64,000 nucleotides of DNA from Nocardiopsis terrae. GTDB lineage: Bacteria > Actinomycetota > Actinomycetes > Streptosporangiales > Streptosporangiaceae. Both the position numbers and the translations under genes were made by a program. This document shows positions 48,357-56,951 of the stretch, in pieces (within the stretch, counting starts at the first letter, position 1; the number at the start of each line of letters is the position of its first letter). The notes under the pieces were generated by a model. It was not told where the DNA came from. It did not search any database and saw nothing but the letters and a program-made list of their open reading frames with translations. The DNA is taken from NCBI RefSeq assembly GCF_014651695.1, contig NZ_BMXJ01000002.1, positions 682,001 through 746,000 of the forward strand, written 5' to 3'.

Positions 48357-48818
48357 GTGGTCACCACGGTTACCCGTGCCGTACCCCGTCCTGCCCTGCG
48401 GACCGGATCGCTGATCACCAGCGTGGTCCTGCTGGTCATCCTGTCCTTCCCGGTGGCCTCCGGCCTGGCCGGGGAACAGGACACCATGGCCCTGCCCGCG
48501 CACGGCGCGGTCGGCGTCACCGCGGTCGGTTCCGACGGCGGACCCGACGGCGCCGCCCACGAGGCGGCCGAGGAGGCACGCCCGTACCACGGCCCCCAGA
48601 CGGTCGCTCTCGGGCCGCCCGCCTCCACCTGCGACCAGCGCTCGGTGCTACGGGACCTGCCCGACGCCGTCCCCGCGTGCGCCCTGCGCCTGGCGGTGTG
48701 GGACCAACCGTGGTGGCCGCTGCCCCTGCCGCACCACGACCCCGTCCCGGAACAGGTCGACGCGGAGGGGCTGCCGCCCACCCGGGGGCCGCCTCTCACC
48801 TCGCACACCATCGTCTGA
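48357..48818 (+). CDS. Small secreted or membrane-anchored hypothetical protein
   Basis: A 153-residue protein. One hydrophobic segment at about residues 18-38 (SLITSVVLLVILSFPVASGLAG) acts as signal or anchor. The rest is Pro/His/Asp-rich with two cysteines (STCDQRS, VPACALR) that could form a disulfide. The start is GTG at 48357 without a good ribosome site. No family is recognised. It precedes secDF on the same strand by 120 bases. Confidence 0.6.
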   Translation: MVTTVTRAVPRPALRTGSLITSVVLLVILSFPVASGLAGEQDTMALPAHGAVGVTAVGSDGGPDGAAHEAAEEARPYHGPQTVALGPPASTCDQRSVLRDLPDAVPACALRLAVWDQPWWPLPLPHHDPVPEQVDAEGLPPTRGPPLTSHTIV

Positions 48819-48938
48819 CCACCCCGGTCGGTCGTTCCCGCGCGCCCCGGCGGCGTCGGGACCGGCCCTCAGGCACCCCCGCCCGGACCGAACGGGCACG
48901 TGACCGGTACCCACCATCCGCAGTGAGAGGTTCACCCC

Positions 48939-51581
48939 TTGTCCAGTCAAACGGGAGCGGGAGTGCGCTGGACACGCGCACTCATCGCTCTTCTCGTCAT
49001 CCTCGTCGCGTTCGGCGCGGCCTGGTTCATCCCGCCGCGGCTGGGGCTCGACCTCAGCGGCGGCACCCAGATCGTCCTGGAGACACAGGACGGAGCCGAC
49101 GGCACCGAGGCCACCTCGGAGAACACCGACAAGGTCGTCGAGGTGCTGCGCCAGCGCATCGACCGCCTGGGCGTGGCCGAGTCGACCCTGTCGCGTTCCG
49201 GTGAGAACCGGATCATCGTCGAGCTCCCCGGCGTGCAGGACCCGGCGGAGGCCGCGGAGATCGTCGGCCAGACCGCCCAGCTGTCCTTCCACCCCGTTCT
49301 CGGTGTGGCCAGCCAGTCGGGCCAGGGCGGCATGCCGCAGGCCCCCGGCGGCGACTTCGCGAACGCGCCCGCGGACGAGGCCCGCGCCCCCTCCGACGGT
49401 GCCGACGAGGAGGCGCCCGCCGAGGGCGGGGAGGCCCCCGAGATGTCCCAGGAGGAGATGGAGGAACTCCTCAACGGCATGGGCGGCCAGGGCGGTGCGC
49501 CGCAGGCCCCGGCCGGCCCCTCGGCGGAGAACCCCGAGGACGTGGCGGTCACCCTGCCCGACCAGGACGGCACCATGCTCCAGCTGGGTGAGACCTTCAT
49601 CCAGGGGGACCGCGTCTCCAGCGCCGACGCCGCGCTCGACAGCGCGACCGGTGCCGGATGGGTCGTCAACGTCAGCTTCCGCGGCGAGGGCCGCGACCAG
49701 TGGCAGGAGCTGACCGGTCAGGCGGCCTGCTACCAGGAGGGCGACCCCCGGCGCCGCGTGGCGATCGTTCTGGACGACCAGATCATCTCCGCCCCGCAGG
49801 TGACCGCCGAAACCGCCTGTGAGGTGGGCATGGCCGGCGGCCAGACCACCATCAGCGGCCAGGACTTCACCAGCGAGAGCGCCAACGAGCTCGCCGTGCT
49901 GATCGAGGGCGGCTCGCTGCCGCTGCCGGTCACCGAGGTCCAGCGCCAGACGGTCGGCCCGACCCTGGGCGCCGCCGCCATCGAGGCCAGCGCCATCGCC
50001 GCGATCCTGGGTATCGCCTTCACCGCCCTGTACATCACGCTGGTCTACCGGCTCGCCGGGTTCCTGGCGTCGATCGCCCTGGGCGTGTACACCCTGATCG
50101 CCTACGGGGCGCTGGTCGCCCTGGGGGCGACGCTCACCCTGCCGGGCCTGGCGGGCTTCGTGCTGGCGATCGGTATGGCCATCGACGCCAACGTGCTGAT
50201 CTTCGAGCGCGCGCGTGAGGAGTACCAGCGCCAGCAGAAGACGTACAAGGCGAACAAGTCCGCGGGGATGAAGGACGCCACCGAGGCCCAGGCCGAGACC
50301 GGGGCGCTGGCGCGCCGCCGTCGCCGGGCGGTCCCGCCGAGCCTGGAGAAGGCCTTCGTGCAGGGCACGCAGAAGGCCTGGAGCGCGGTCCTGGACACCA
50401 ACGTCACCACGCTCCTCGCCGCGGGTCTGCTGTTCTTCTTCGCCTCCGGCACCGTGCAGGGCTTCGGTGTCACGCTGAGCATCGGCACCATCGCCTCGAT
50501 GATCTCCGCGCTCCTCATCGCGCGCGTGTTCGTCGAGTGGGCCGTGCGCCGCTCGGTCGTCAAGAAGCACCCGGCGATCACCGGCCTCAACGGGGTCGGC
50601 CGGGTCCGCGCCTGGCTGGTCGAGAAGAACCCGCAGCTCATGGACTTCCGTCGGGTCGGTCTCATCGTCGCGGCCCTGGTCGTGGTCGCCGCGATCGCCG
50701 CCCCGATGGTCCGCACGCCCAACTGGGGCGTGGAGTTCACCGGCGGCCGTGTCCTGGAGTACGAGATCACCGGGGAGCAGGACCTCTCCGTGGACGAGGC
50801 CCGGGACGTCATCGGAACGCTGGACTTCCCCGGCGCGGACACCGCGGTGGTGCAGGAGTCCGGTGACGGCGACATCTCCGTGCGTACCGGCAACATCTCC
50901 GACCCCGACGCGGCGGCCGTCGCCGAGTCCCTGGACGAGGCGACCGGCGGTGTGGAGCTGGTCAGTGACGAGCTGATCGGCCCGAGCATGGGCGACGAGC
51001 TGCGCAACCGGGCGCTGATCGCGCTCGGTGCGGCCCTGGCCCTGCAGATGGTCTACCTGGCCTGGCGTTTCCGCTGGTCCTTCGGCCTCTCCACGATGCT
51101 GTCGCTGGCCTTCAACATGGTGCTGGTCATCGGGCTCTTCATCTGGTTGGGCAAGCCCATCGACGGTGTCTTCCTCGCCGCGATCCTGAGTGTCATCGGT
51201 TTCACCGTCAACGACACGGTGGTGGTGTTCGACCGGGTCCGGGACGAGTGGGCGAGGGACGACAAGTCCTCGTTCAAGGAGATCGCCAACCGGGCCGTGA
51301 TCAACACCCTGCCGCGTACGGTCAACACGACCGTCGGCGCGTTGATCATCCTGAGCTTCCTCACCTTCCTCGGCGGGGCCTCGCTCCAGGACTTCTCGAT
51401 CGCGATGCTGGTCGGTCTGACCACCGGTGTGGTCTCCACCGTCTTCGTGGCGGTGCCGCTGGCCATCTGGTTGCAGAGGTGGGACAGGACGGCCGCCCCG
51501 CACGTGCTCAAGGAGCGCAAGGCCAAGCAGAAAGTGGCCGCCAAGGCCGCCCGCGACGCCGACGACGGGGCCGTGGTCTAG
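48939..51581 (+). CDS. secDF: Fused protein-export membrane protein SecDF
   Basis: Uses the proton gradient to pull preproteins out of the SecYEG channel. It is 880 residues with SecD and SecF joined. TM1 (residues 12-30) is followed by GLDLSGGTQIVLE. The large P1 domain carries a low-complexity Gly/Pro/Glu insert at about 125-195, then five SecD helices with AIGMAIDANVLIFERAREE. The SecF half has VEFTGGRVLEYEI, then FTVNDTVVVFDRVRDEW. The start is TTG at 48939. A fused form is known in actinomycetes beside separate secD and secF, which would lie elsewhere. Confidence 0.94.
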   Translation: MSSQTGAGVRWTRALIALLVILVAFGAAWFIPPRLGLDLSGGTQIVLETQDGADGTEATSENTDKVVEVLRQRIDRLGVAESTLSRSGENRIIVELPGVQDPAEAAEIVGQTAQLSFHPVLGVASQSGQGGMPQAPGGDFANAPADEARAPSDGADEEAPAEGGEAPEMSQEEMEELLNGMGGQGGAPQAPAGPSAENPEDVAVTLPDQDGTMLQLGETFIQGDRVSSADAALDSATGAGWVVNVSFRGEGRDQWQELTGQAACYQEGDPRRRVAIVLDDQIISAPQVTAETACEVGMAGGQTTISGQDFTSESANELAVLIEGGSLPLPVTEVQRQTVGPTLGAAAIEASAIAAILGIAFTALYITLVYRLAGFLASIALGVYTLIAYGALVALGATLTLPGLAGFVLAIGMAIDANVLIFERAREEYQRQQKTYKANKSAGMKDATEAQAETGALARRRRRAVPPSLEKAFVQGTQKAWSAVLDTNVTTLLAAGLLFFFASGTVQGFGVTLSIGTIASMISALLIARVFVEWAVRRSVVKKHPAITGLNGVGRVRAWLVEKNPQLMDFRRVGLIVAALVVVAAIAAPMVRTPNWGVEFTGGRVLEYEITGEQDLSVDEARDVIGTLDFPGADTAVVQESGDGDISVRTGNISDPDAAAVAESLDEATGGVELVSDELIGPSMGDELRNRALIALGAALALQMVYLAWRFRWSFGLSTMLSLAFNMVLVIGLFIWLGKPIDGVFLAAILSVIGFTVNDTVVVFDRVRDEWARDDKSSFKEIANRAVINTLPRTVNTTVGALIILSFLTFLGGASLQDFSIAMLVGLTTGVVSTVFVAVPLAIWLQRWDRTAAPHVLKERKAKQKVAAKAARDADDGAVV

Positions 51582-51644
51582 CCGTGGCCTAGGGGTGGTG
51601 CCCCTCGGGAACACCCCCGTCGGCTGAGATCGGCGGGAACGGAG

Positions 51645-51685
51645 GAGGGCCCCGGTCCGCGCGGTACGCGCGGGCCGGGGCCCTC
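51645..51685. terminator. 19-bp hairpin after secDF
   Basis: GAGGGCCCCGGTCCGCGCG pairs with CGCGCGGGCCGGGGCCCTC (one G-U) around loop GTA. The strongest stem in the window, between convergent secDF and the AIM24 gene. Confidence 0.88.
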
Positions 51686-51722
51686 CCCGTCGTCCGGGTG
51701 GTTGTCCGGGTACCGGACCGGC

Positions 51723-52385
51723 TCAGCCGCTGTGGGCCGCCGGCGCCCCCTCCGAGGGCTGGACGAGCACGAACCCCTGCCCCTCCAGCGCCAGCTGGAA
51801 GGCCTCACCGCTGCCGCGGCCGATGACGGCACCGGCCTTGACCGTGCTGCGGATGCCCGCCGAGAGGGAACTGCTCCAGGCGACGGCGGACTTGGTGTCC
51901 ACGAAGGTCGGCTGGTCGACGTTGAGGAGCACCGGCGCCCCGTTGCAGACGATCGCCACCCGGCCCTGCCCGGTGAAGACGGTGTTGAACAGCCCTCCCG
52001 AGACCATGCCGCCGAAGCCCTGGACCCGGCGGATGTCCCACTCCAGCGTCGACTCGAAGGCGAGGACGTTGTCCCCGTTGACGGTGAGGGAGTCGCTCTC
52101 CAGGTCGACCAGGTGGACGTCCCAGGCGTTGTGGGCCAGGAACACGTCGCCCTGCCCCGAAACGCGCATCAGCGGTAGGCCCTCGCCGGTGAAGGTCTTC
52201 TTGAAGAACCGGCCGACGCTTCCGGCTCCCTGGAAGGAGAAGTCGACGCTCCCCTGGTAGGCGGACATGGACCCGCGGCGGGCGTAGAACTCACCGTTCA
52301 GTCCGACTCTCAGCATCTTCCGGTTCTGCCGGTGCATACCCAACCGCTGGGTCTCCTGTGCTTCCTGGAAGAGTTCACTGCGCAT
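51723..52385 (-). CDS. AIM24-family protein
   Basis: A 220-residue all-beta protein of the AIM24/TIGR00266 family. It has LNGEFYARRGSMSAYQGSVDFSFQG, GEGLPLMRVSGQGDVFLAH, ESTLEWDIRRVQGFGGMVSGGLFNTVFTGQG and an LNVDQPTFVDTKSAVAWS segment. The name comes from a yeast mitochondrial-biogenesis protein, and the bacterial function is unknown. It is 63 bases downstream of rsmI on the same strand. Confidence 0.88.
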   Translation of the reverse strand: MRSELFQEAQETQRLGMHRQNRKMLRVGLNGEFYARRGSMSAYQGSVDFSFQGAGSVGRFFKKTFTGEGLPLMRVSGQGDVFLAHNAWDVHLVDLESDSLTVNGDNVLAFESTLEWDIRRVQGFGGMVSGGLFNTVFTGQGRVAIVCNGAPVLLNVDQPTFVDTKSAVAWSSSLSAGIRSTVKAGAVIGRGSGEAFQLALEGQGFVLVQPSEGAPAAHSG

Positions 52386-52448
52386 GCGGGGCCTTCTCCT
52401 TCGTTCACGGTCTCCCTGTTCGACGCCGCGCGCCGGAAAAGGTTCCGC

Positions 52449-53324
52449 CTACTCGGCCGCGACCACCCCGTGCACGAGGTCGTACACCCGGCGCTTGGGC
52501 ACACCCGTCTCCTTCGCGACCCTGCCGATCGCCTCCTTGCGGCGCACGCCCTCGTCCTCCAGCTCGGCCACCGCCGCGATCAGTTCGTCGTCGCCGGTGA
52601 GCTCCGCCCTGGGCCGGGCCCCCGCCACGACCACCGAGATCTCACCGCGCACCCCGTCCGCGGCCCACCGCGCGAGCTCTTCGAGACCGCCCCTGCGCAC
52701 CTGCTCGTAGGTCTTGGTGAGCTCACGGCACACCGCGGCGCGGCGATCCGAGCCGAAGGCGTCGGCCATCGCCTCCAGGGTGGCGGCGATCCGGTGCGGA
52801 CTCTCGAAGAAGACCATGGTGCGGCGTTCCCCCGCGATTTCGGCCAGGTACCCCTTGAGGCCCTTGCGCGGCGGGAAGCCCTCGAAGCAGAATCGGTCGG
52901 TGGGCAGTCCGGACACCACCAGGGCGGTGGTCACCGCCGACGGCCCCGGGATCGCGGTGACGGGGATGCCTTCGTCGGCACAGGCCGCGGCCAGCCGGTA
53001 TCCGGGATCGGAGACCCCGGGCATCCCGGCGTCGGTGACGACCAGGACCTCCTCCCCCCTCCTGAGGTCGGTGAGGAGTTCCTCGCTACGGCGGCTCTCG
53101 TTCGCGTCGTAGTAGGAGACGACGCGGGCCCCGGAATCACCGCCCAACCGGATGCCCGCGCGGGAGGCGAACTGCTTCAGCCGCCGGGTGTCCTCCGCCG
53201 CGATCACCCGTGCGCCCTCCAGGGCGTGCAGCAGCCGGGGCGGTGCGTCCTCCACGTTTCCGATGGGCAACCCGGCCAGGACGAGCCTTCCGGAGTCCCG
53301 CGTTCCACCGACATCCTCAACCAC
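52449..53324 (-). CDS. rsmI: 16S rRNA (cytidine-1402-2'-O)-methyltransferase RsmI
   Basis: Methylates the ribose of C1402 in the ribosomal P site. It is 291 residues of tetrapyrrole-methylase fold: LVLAGLPIGNVEDAPPRLLHAL, IAAEDTRRLKQF, VVTDAGMPGVSDPGYRL, FCFEGFPPRKG and MVFFESPHRIAATLEAM, with a C-terminal HTH-like region KRRVYDLVHGV. It is divergent from the PMT gene, a common actinobacterial arrangement. Confidence 0.95.
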   Translation of the reverse strand: MVEDVGGTRDSGRLVLAGLPIGNVEDAPPRLLHALEGARVIAAEDTRRLKQFASRAGIRLGGDSGARVVSYYDANESRRSEELLTDLRRGEEVLVVTDAGMPGVSDPGYRLAAACADEGIPVTAIPGPSAVTTALVVSGLPTDRFCFEGFPPRKGLKGYLAEIAGERRTMVFFESPHRIAATLEAMADAFGSDRRAAVCRELTKTYEQVRRGGLEELARWAADGVRGEISVVVAGARPRAELTGDDELIAAVAELEDEGVRRKEAIGRVAKETGVPKRRVYDLVHGVVAAE

Positions 53325-53435
53325 TGTTCTCCCCGTCCTGTCGCGCTACGGTTGGCACTATCACGCCACCCGAAACCCGGTTTCGCGGCCCGTCCGCAAC
53401 GGACCTCCATCTCTGACCCCAACCTACGAGCCGAG

Positions 53436-55073
53436 ATGACCAGCACCGCACTTCACAGCGAGGCAGAGCCCTCGAACCCCCCGGGCCAGGCCCAACCGTC
53501 CAGCGTCCGCTCCCGCTTCGTTCCCCGCATGCCCGGCCCCTGGTGGCTCGGCTGGCTGGGGGCCTCGGTCGTCGCCCTGTTCGCCGGCGCCCTGAGGTTC
53601 TTCAACCTCGGCGAACCCGACCGCATCTACTTCGACGAGACCTACTACGCCACGGACGCCTACGCGCTCTGGCAGTTCGGCTACGAGCACGACACGTTGG
53701 AGGACTCCGACGCCCTGCTCGCCCAGGGCGACCCGAACATCTGGGACGGCGGCGGCGACTTCATCGTGCACCCGCCGGTCGGGAAGTGGATGATCGCGCT
53801 CGGCGACTGGCTGTACTCGGTCATGCCGTTCGGTGCGTCCGTGACCCCCGAGGGCTGGCGGACGGCCTCCGCGCTGGCCGGGATGATCTCCGTTCTCATC
53901 CTCGTCCGGCTGGCCACCCGCATGACCCGCTCGCTGCTGCTCGGCTGCACGGCCGGTCTCGTCCTGGCGCTGGACGGCCTGCACTTCACGCTCAGCCGTA
54001 TCGCCATGGTGGACATCTTCCTCACCCTGTGGATCCTGGCCGGGTTCACCTGTCTGGTGATCGACCGCGACAGGACACGGGAACGGCTGGCCAGGCTCGG
54101 CGAGGCCGGGACCGACCTGGCCGCCGCGGGCTGGCTCGGGATGCGCTGGTGGCGCCTGGCGGCGGGGCTGTGCTTCGGGCTGGCGATCGGCACCAAGTGG
54201 TCGGCGCTGTTCTTCGTGGCCGCCTTCGGGCTGCTCACCGTCGCCTGGGACTACGGAGCCCGGCGCAGCGTCGGGCAGCAGCGTCCGGTGGGCCGCTGGT
54301 TCGGCTTCGACGCCGTTCCGGCGTTCTTCCAGACCGTGGTGGTCGCGGGGGTCGTCTACCTGGTCTCGTGGTCGGGCTGGCTGTTCACCCGCGGGGGCTA
54401 CAACCGCGACTTCGCGGACGGCCTGGTGCCGGGGTGGGTGCCGGACTTCCTGGGTGAACCGGCCAGGGCCCTGTGGAGCCTGGTCGACTACCACGGCCGG
54501 ATGATGGACTTCCACTCCAACCTGAGCAGCGACCACTCCTACATCTCGGCCCCGTGGGAGTGGCTGGTGATGCGGACGCCGGTGATGTTCCACTACCAGG
54601 GCCAGGCCGTGGGGTGCGATTCCGGCGACTGCGTGACCTCGGTGGTCTCCATCGGCACCCCGGTGGTGTGGTGGGTCGGCATCATCGCGCTGGTCGTGAT
54701 GTTCGGCTGGTGGGTCACCTTCCGGGACTGGCGCGCGGGTGCGGTCCTGCTCGCGGTCGCGGCCGGATGGCTGCCCTGGTTCGCCTACCCCGATCGGCCG
54801 ATGTTCCTCTTCTACGCGCTGCCGTTCCTGCCCTTCCTGGTGCTGGCCGTGGTGCTGATGCTGGGCCTGCTGATGGGCGCCGGGGAGGACAGCCCCCGTT
54901 TCGCGCCCTACCTGCGGGCCCTGGGCGGGGTGGTCTTCGGCGTGGTGCTCCTGTTGGTCATCGCCCACTTCGCCTATCTCTACCCGGTGCTCTCGGCCTA
55001 TCCGGTGCCGGAGGAGAGCTGGCGGGACCGGCTCTGGTTCGACGTGTGGATCTATGGGAGGGACGCCTCCTGA
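53436..55073 (+). CDS. Dolichyl-phosphate-mannose-protein mannosyltransferase (PMT, GT39)
   Basis: An integral membrane O-mannosyltransferase that uses polyprenyl-phosphate mannose to glycosylate secreted proteins as they leave the Sec channel. It is 545 residues with about ten helices. The catalytic Asp-Glu is in IYFDETYYATDAYALW near residue 65. HPPVGKWMIALGD and FHYQGQAVGCDSGDC lie in extracytoplasmic loops. The ATG at 53436 gives the family N-terminus. Reading further upstream would run antisense through rsmI. Confidence 0.92.
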   Translation: MTSTALHSEAEPSNPPGQAQPSSVRSRFVPRMPGPWWLGWLGASVVALFAGALRFFNLGEPDRIYFDETYYATDAYALWQFGYEHDTLEDSDALLAQGDPNIWDGGGDFIVHPPVGKWMIALGDWLYSVMPFGASVTPEGWRTASALAGMISVLILVRLATRMTRSLLLGCTAGLVLALDGLHFTLSRIAMVDIFLTLWILAGFTCLVIDRDRTRERLARLGEAGTDLAAAGWLGMRWWRLAAGLCFGLAIGTKWSALFFVAAFGLLTVAWDYGARRSVGQQRPVGRWFGFDAVPAFFQTVVVAGVVYLVSWSGWLFTRGGYNRDFADGLVPGWVPDFLGEPARALWSLVDYHGRMMDFHSNLSSDHSYISAPWEWLVMRTPVMFHYQGQAVGCDSGDCVTSVVSIGTPVVWWVGIIALVVMFGWWVTFRDWRAGAVLLAVAAGWLPWFAYPDRPMFLFYALPFLPFLVLAVVLMLGLLMGAGEDSPRFAPYLRALGGVVFGVVLLLVIAHFAYLYPVLSAYPVPEESWRDRLWFDVWIYGRDAS

Positions 55074-55406
55074 CACCCTGAGTGAGGGAAGGGCTGGAGC
55101 AAGGGTCGAAACCGTTCCCCGGAACACATCGCTATTAGTGGCAGAAGGGCTGGAAAGCAACAGTTTCGAGTAGCCGAAACAGGACACTTTGAAAGCTCGG
55201 ATTCCTGCCGGAAAAGTCTCGGCAGGAAGCCACTCCCCTGGTACTGTCTGCAACTGGTTGCTGTTGTAGTTTCCATGGATGCCCCAGGCGCCTCGCGGAA
55301 CTTCACGTGGGCGCTTGTCGATCCGGGATTACCCTTCGTCGGTCTGGCGCCCGGCGACCCGGGACCAGCAGGGTGCGGTCCCGTCGTAGTCCCCAAGGGA
55401 GAGCAC
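55074..55406. other. 333-base region with the cold-shock gene leader
   Basis: It contains a 9-bp hairpin at 55202-55228 (TTCCTGCCG / CGGCAGGAA), which may end the PMT transcript or fold in the csp leader. AT-rich DNA around 55240-55275 probably carries the csp promoter. A long untranslated leader is usual for cold-shock genes. No coding signal. Confidence 0.5.
55202..55228 (+). terminator. 9-bp hairpin between PMT and cold-shock genes
   Basis: TTCCTGCCG, loop of nine bases, then CGGCAGGAA. It is 129 bases past the PMT stop, so it is either a distal terminator or a leader structure. Confidence 0.4.
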
Positions 55407-55610
55407 ATGGCTCAGGGCACCGTGAAGTGGTTCAACTCTGAGAAGGGTTTCGGGTTCATCGCCGTCGAGGGTGGTCAGCCCGACGTGTTCGTGCACTACT
55501 CGGCGATCGCGGGTACCGGCTTCCGGAACCTGGAAGAGGACCAGAAGGTCGAGTTCGACATCATCCAGGGCCCCAAGGGCCCGCAGGCGGCGGACGTTCG
55601 CGCGGTCTGA
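55407..55610 (+). CDS. Cold-shock-domain RNA chaperone (CspA family)
   Basis: A 67-residue OB-fold protein, [18 protein letters not shown]..., with RNP1 KGFGFI and RNP2 VFVHYSA. It binds single-stranded RNA and melts structure at low temperature. The length and sequence are those of standard actinobacterial Csp. GGGAGAGC lies before the ATG. It is followed by its own hairpin terminator, so it is monocistronic. Confidence 0.96.
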   Translation: MAQGTVKWFNSEKGFGFIAVEGGQPDVFVHYSAIAGTGFRNLEEDQKVEFDIIQGPKGPQAADVRAV

Positions 55611-55629
55611 CCGTCACACGTGCGTTTCC

Positions 55630-55660
55630 CCAGCCCTCCGCTCCCCGAGCGGGGGGCTGG
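55630..55660 (+). terminator. 12-bp hairpin after the cold-shock gene
   Basis: CCAGCCCTCCGC and GCGGGGGGCTGG (one G-U), loop of seven, followed by TTCGTG. Confidence 0.75.
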
Positions 55661-55780
55661 TTCGTGTACGGGGGGAGCGCCGCGGCAGGGGTTCGCACGG
55701 ACAGGGCACTGTTACCCAAGACCGGCGATACCGGTTAACCTGCTTGAAGCCGGTCGGTACCCCAAGAGCGAGGATGGAAC

Positions 55781-56089
55781 ATGTTCGGCATCAGTGGAGG
55801 GGAGTTCGTCCTCCTTCTTCTGCTCGCTCTGTTGATCTTCGGCCCCGACCAGCTTCCCAAGGCCGCGCAGCAGGTCGGTCGCGTCCTGCGACAGCTCCGC
55901 ACGATGGCCAACTCCGCCTCCAGCGACATCAAGGAGGGGCTCGGCCCGGAGTACAAGGACTTCGACGTACAGGACCTCAACCCCAAGCGCTTCATCCAGA
56001 AGCACTTCTGGGAGGACGAGGAGTCGGAGCGCAAGCCCGTCTCCCGCCTGAACGGCAAGCGCCCGCCCTTCGACAGCGAGGCGACCTAG
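55781..56089 (+). CDS. tatB: Twin-arginine translocase subunit TatB
   Basis: A 102-residue protein. MFGISGGEFVLLLLLALLIFGPDQLP is the TatA/B helix with the GP hinge, and the amphipathic helix KAAQQVGRVLRQLRTMANSASSDIKEGLG follows. The Glu near residue 8 and the longer charged tail favour TatB over TatA. It recognises twin-arginine signals with TatC. tatA and tatC are not in the window. Good ribosome spacing to ATG 55781. Confidence 0.9.
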   Translation: MFGISGGEFVLLLLLALLIFGPDQLPKAAQQVGRVLRQLRTMANSASSDIKEGLGPEYKDFDVQDLNPKRFIQKHFWEDEESERKPVSRLNGKRPPFDSEAT

Positions 56090-56132
56090 GCGTTTCCGGC
56101 AGGGCGCCGGCCGGATGCCGGTCGGCGCAGCC

Positions 56133-56660
56133 TCAGCCGACCAGCATCAGGAAGAACGCCCCCAGTCCGAACAGGACCGCGCCCGCGATGATGATCGTGG
56201 GCGAGCCCAGCGCCAGGATGAGCAGTTCCGCCGTCACCGCACCGCCCAGTGCGGCGGCGAGCCAGGGCCACCGGGGCCGGGGAGCCCAGTCGTGGCGGCG
56301 TTCGCGTGCCAGCGCGACCAGGAACCCCAGTCCGATCATCACCCAGAACGCCAGGTGGGCCAGGATGCGTACGTCCGGTTCGACGTAGTCGGCCATGCCC
56401 CCGATGACCACGACGTAGAAGACGGTCGCCGTGCCCAGGCGCCAGAAACCCCTGCTGCGCTCCGCCGGGATGACCTTGCTCCTGGCTCTGGTGGTACGCC
56501 GGAAGCGTTCGGCGGCCACCGGCTGGCGACCCTCCGGTTCCGGGGCGCGCCCGGACGGCCGGACCACCGGTCCCGGTTCAGGCGTCGGCGGGCGTTCGTA
56601 TCCGCCCTCCGGTTCCTCGGGCTGGTGGTATCCGCCTGGGTGCTGGGGGGAGTCGGACAC
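56133..56660 (-). CDS. Hypothetical membrane protein with Pro-rich N-terminus
   Basis: A 175-residue protein. The first 65 residues are Pro/Glu/Arg-rich and probably disordered in the cytoplasm. Four hydrophobic helices follow at about 77-92, 100-117, 130-150 and 152-174. No motif or family is recognised. It converges on tatB. Upstream on its strand is a long intergenic stretch containing the 17-codon Trp-rich mini-ORF and a hairpin. Confidence 0.7.
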   Translation of the reverse strand: MSDSPQHPGGYHQPEEPEGGYERPPTPEPGPVVRPSGRAPEPEGRQPVAAERFRRTTRARSKVIPAERSRGFWRLGTATVFYVVVIGGMADYVEPDVRILAHLAFWVMIGLGFLVALARERRHDWAPRPRWPWLAAALGGAVTAELLILALGSPTIIIAGAVLFGLGAFFLMLVG

Positions 56661-56821
56661 GGGGGGTGCGCCCCTTCACGGTTGGATCGGTCCCGGCCTG
56701 TGTCGGCCCGCTGCGTAACGGCCTCTTACCCGGTGTGGCCACCGGTCAAATCCCGAGACGGGGACGGGGTGTCCTGTCCCGCGGAAGTCCCCGCACCTCG
56801 GGGCTGGCGCGGACCCGCCGA

Positions 56822-56851
56822 AGGGCCCGCCGACGATGTCGGACGGGCCCT
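56822..56851. terminator. 13-bp bulged hairpin downstream of the 17-codon mini-ORF
   Basis: AGGGCCCG plus CCGAC pairs with GTCGG plus CGGGCCCT, with one bulged A and loop GAT. On the minus strand it begins 46 bases after the mini-ORF stop and could end or attenuate that transcript. Confidence 0.55.
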
Positions 56852-56880
56852 CCTGATCGCCTGAGTTCTCGGAAGAACGG

Positions 56881-56894
56881 TCAGCGCGCGCTGA
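56881..56894. repeat. 14-base perfect palindrome after the mini-ORF
   Basis: TCAGCGCGCGCTGA lies three bases past the stop codon of the WSWW mini-ORF on the minus strand, upstream of the hairpin. Confidence 0.4.
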
Positions 56895-56897
56895 TGT

Positions 56898-56951
56898 CTA
56901 CCACCAGCTCCAGCCGTTGTTCCTGCGCGTGGCCTTCGCGTGCATGGTCAT
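56898..56951 (-). CDS. Candidate 17-residue Trp-rich mini-peptide (RiPP precursor or leader peptide)
   Basis: MTMHAKATRRNNGWSWW, ATG at 56951, TAG stop. AAAGGTGG stands five bases before the ATG, a good ribosome site. Three of the last four residues are tryptophan. A palindrome and a hairpin follow within 80 bases. Two readings are possible: a Trp-sensing attenuator leader, but no trp gene follows, or a very short ribosomal peptide precursor with a W-x-x-W core like those crosslinked by cytochrome P450s, but no P450 gene is in the window. Evidence is only the ribosome site and the striking sequence. Confidence 0.4.
   Translation of the reverse strand: MTMHAKATRRNNGWSWW

Noticed and set aside
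48648..51614. A 988-codon open frame antisense to secDF
   Set aside because: His/Arg/Asp/Gly-rich low-complexity translation mirrors the coding strand. secDF is unmistakable.
55074..55406. A riboswitch in the cold-shock gene leader
   Set aside because: Only a simple hairpin is visible. No conserved aptamer core could be recognised by eye.
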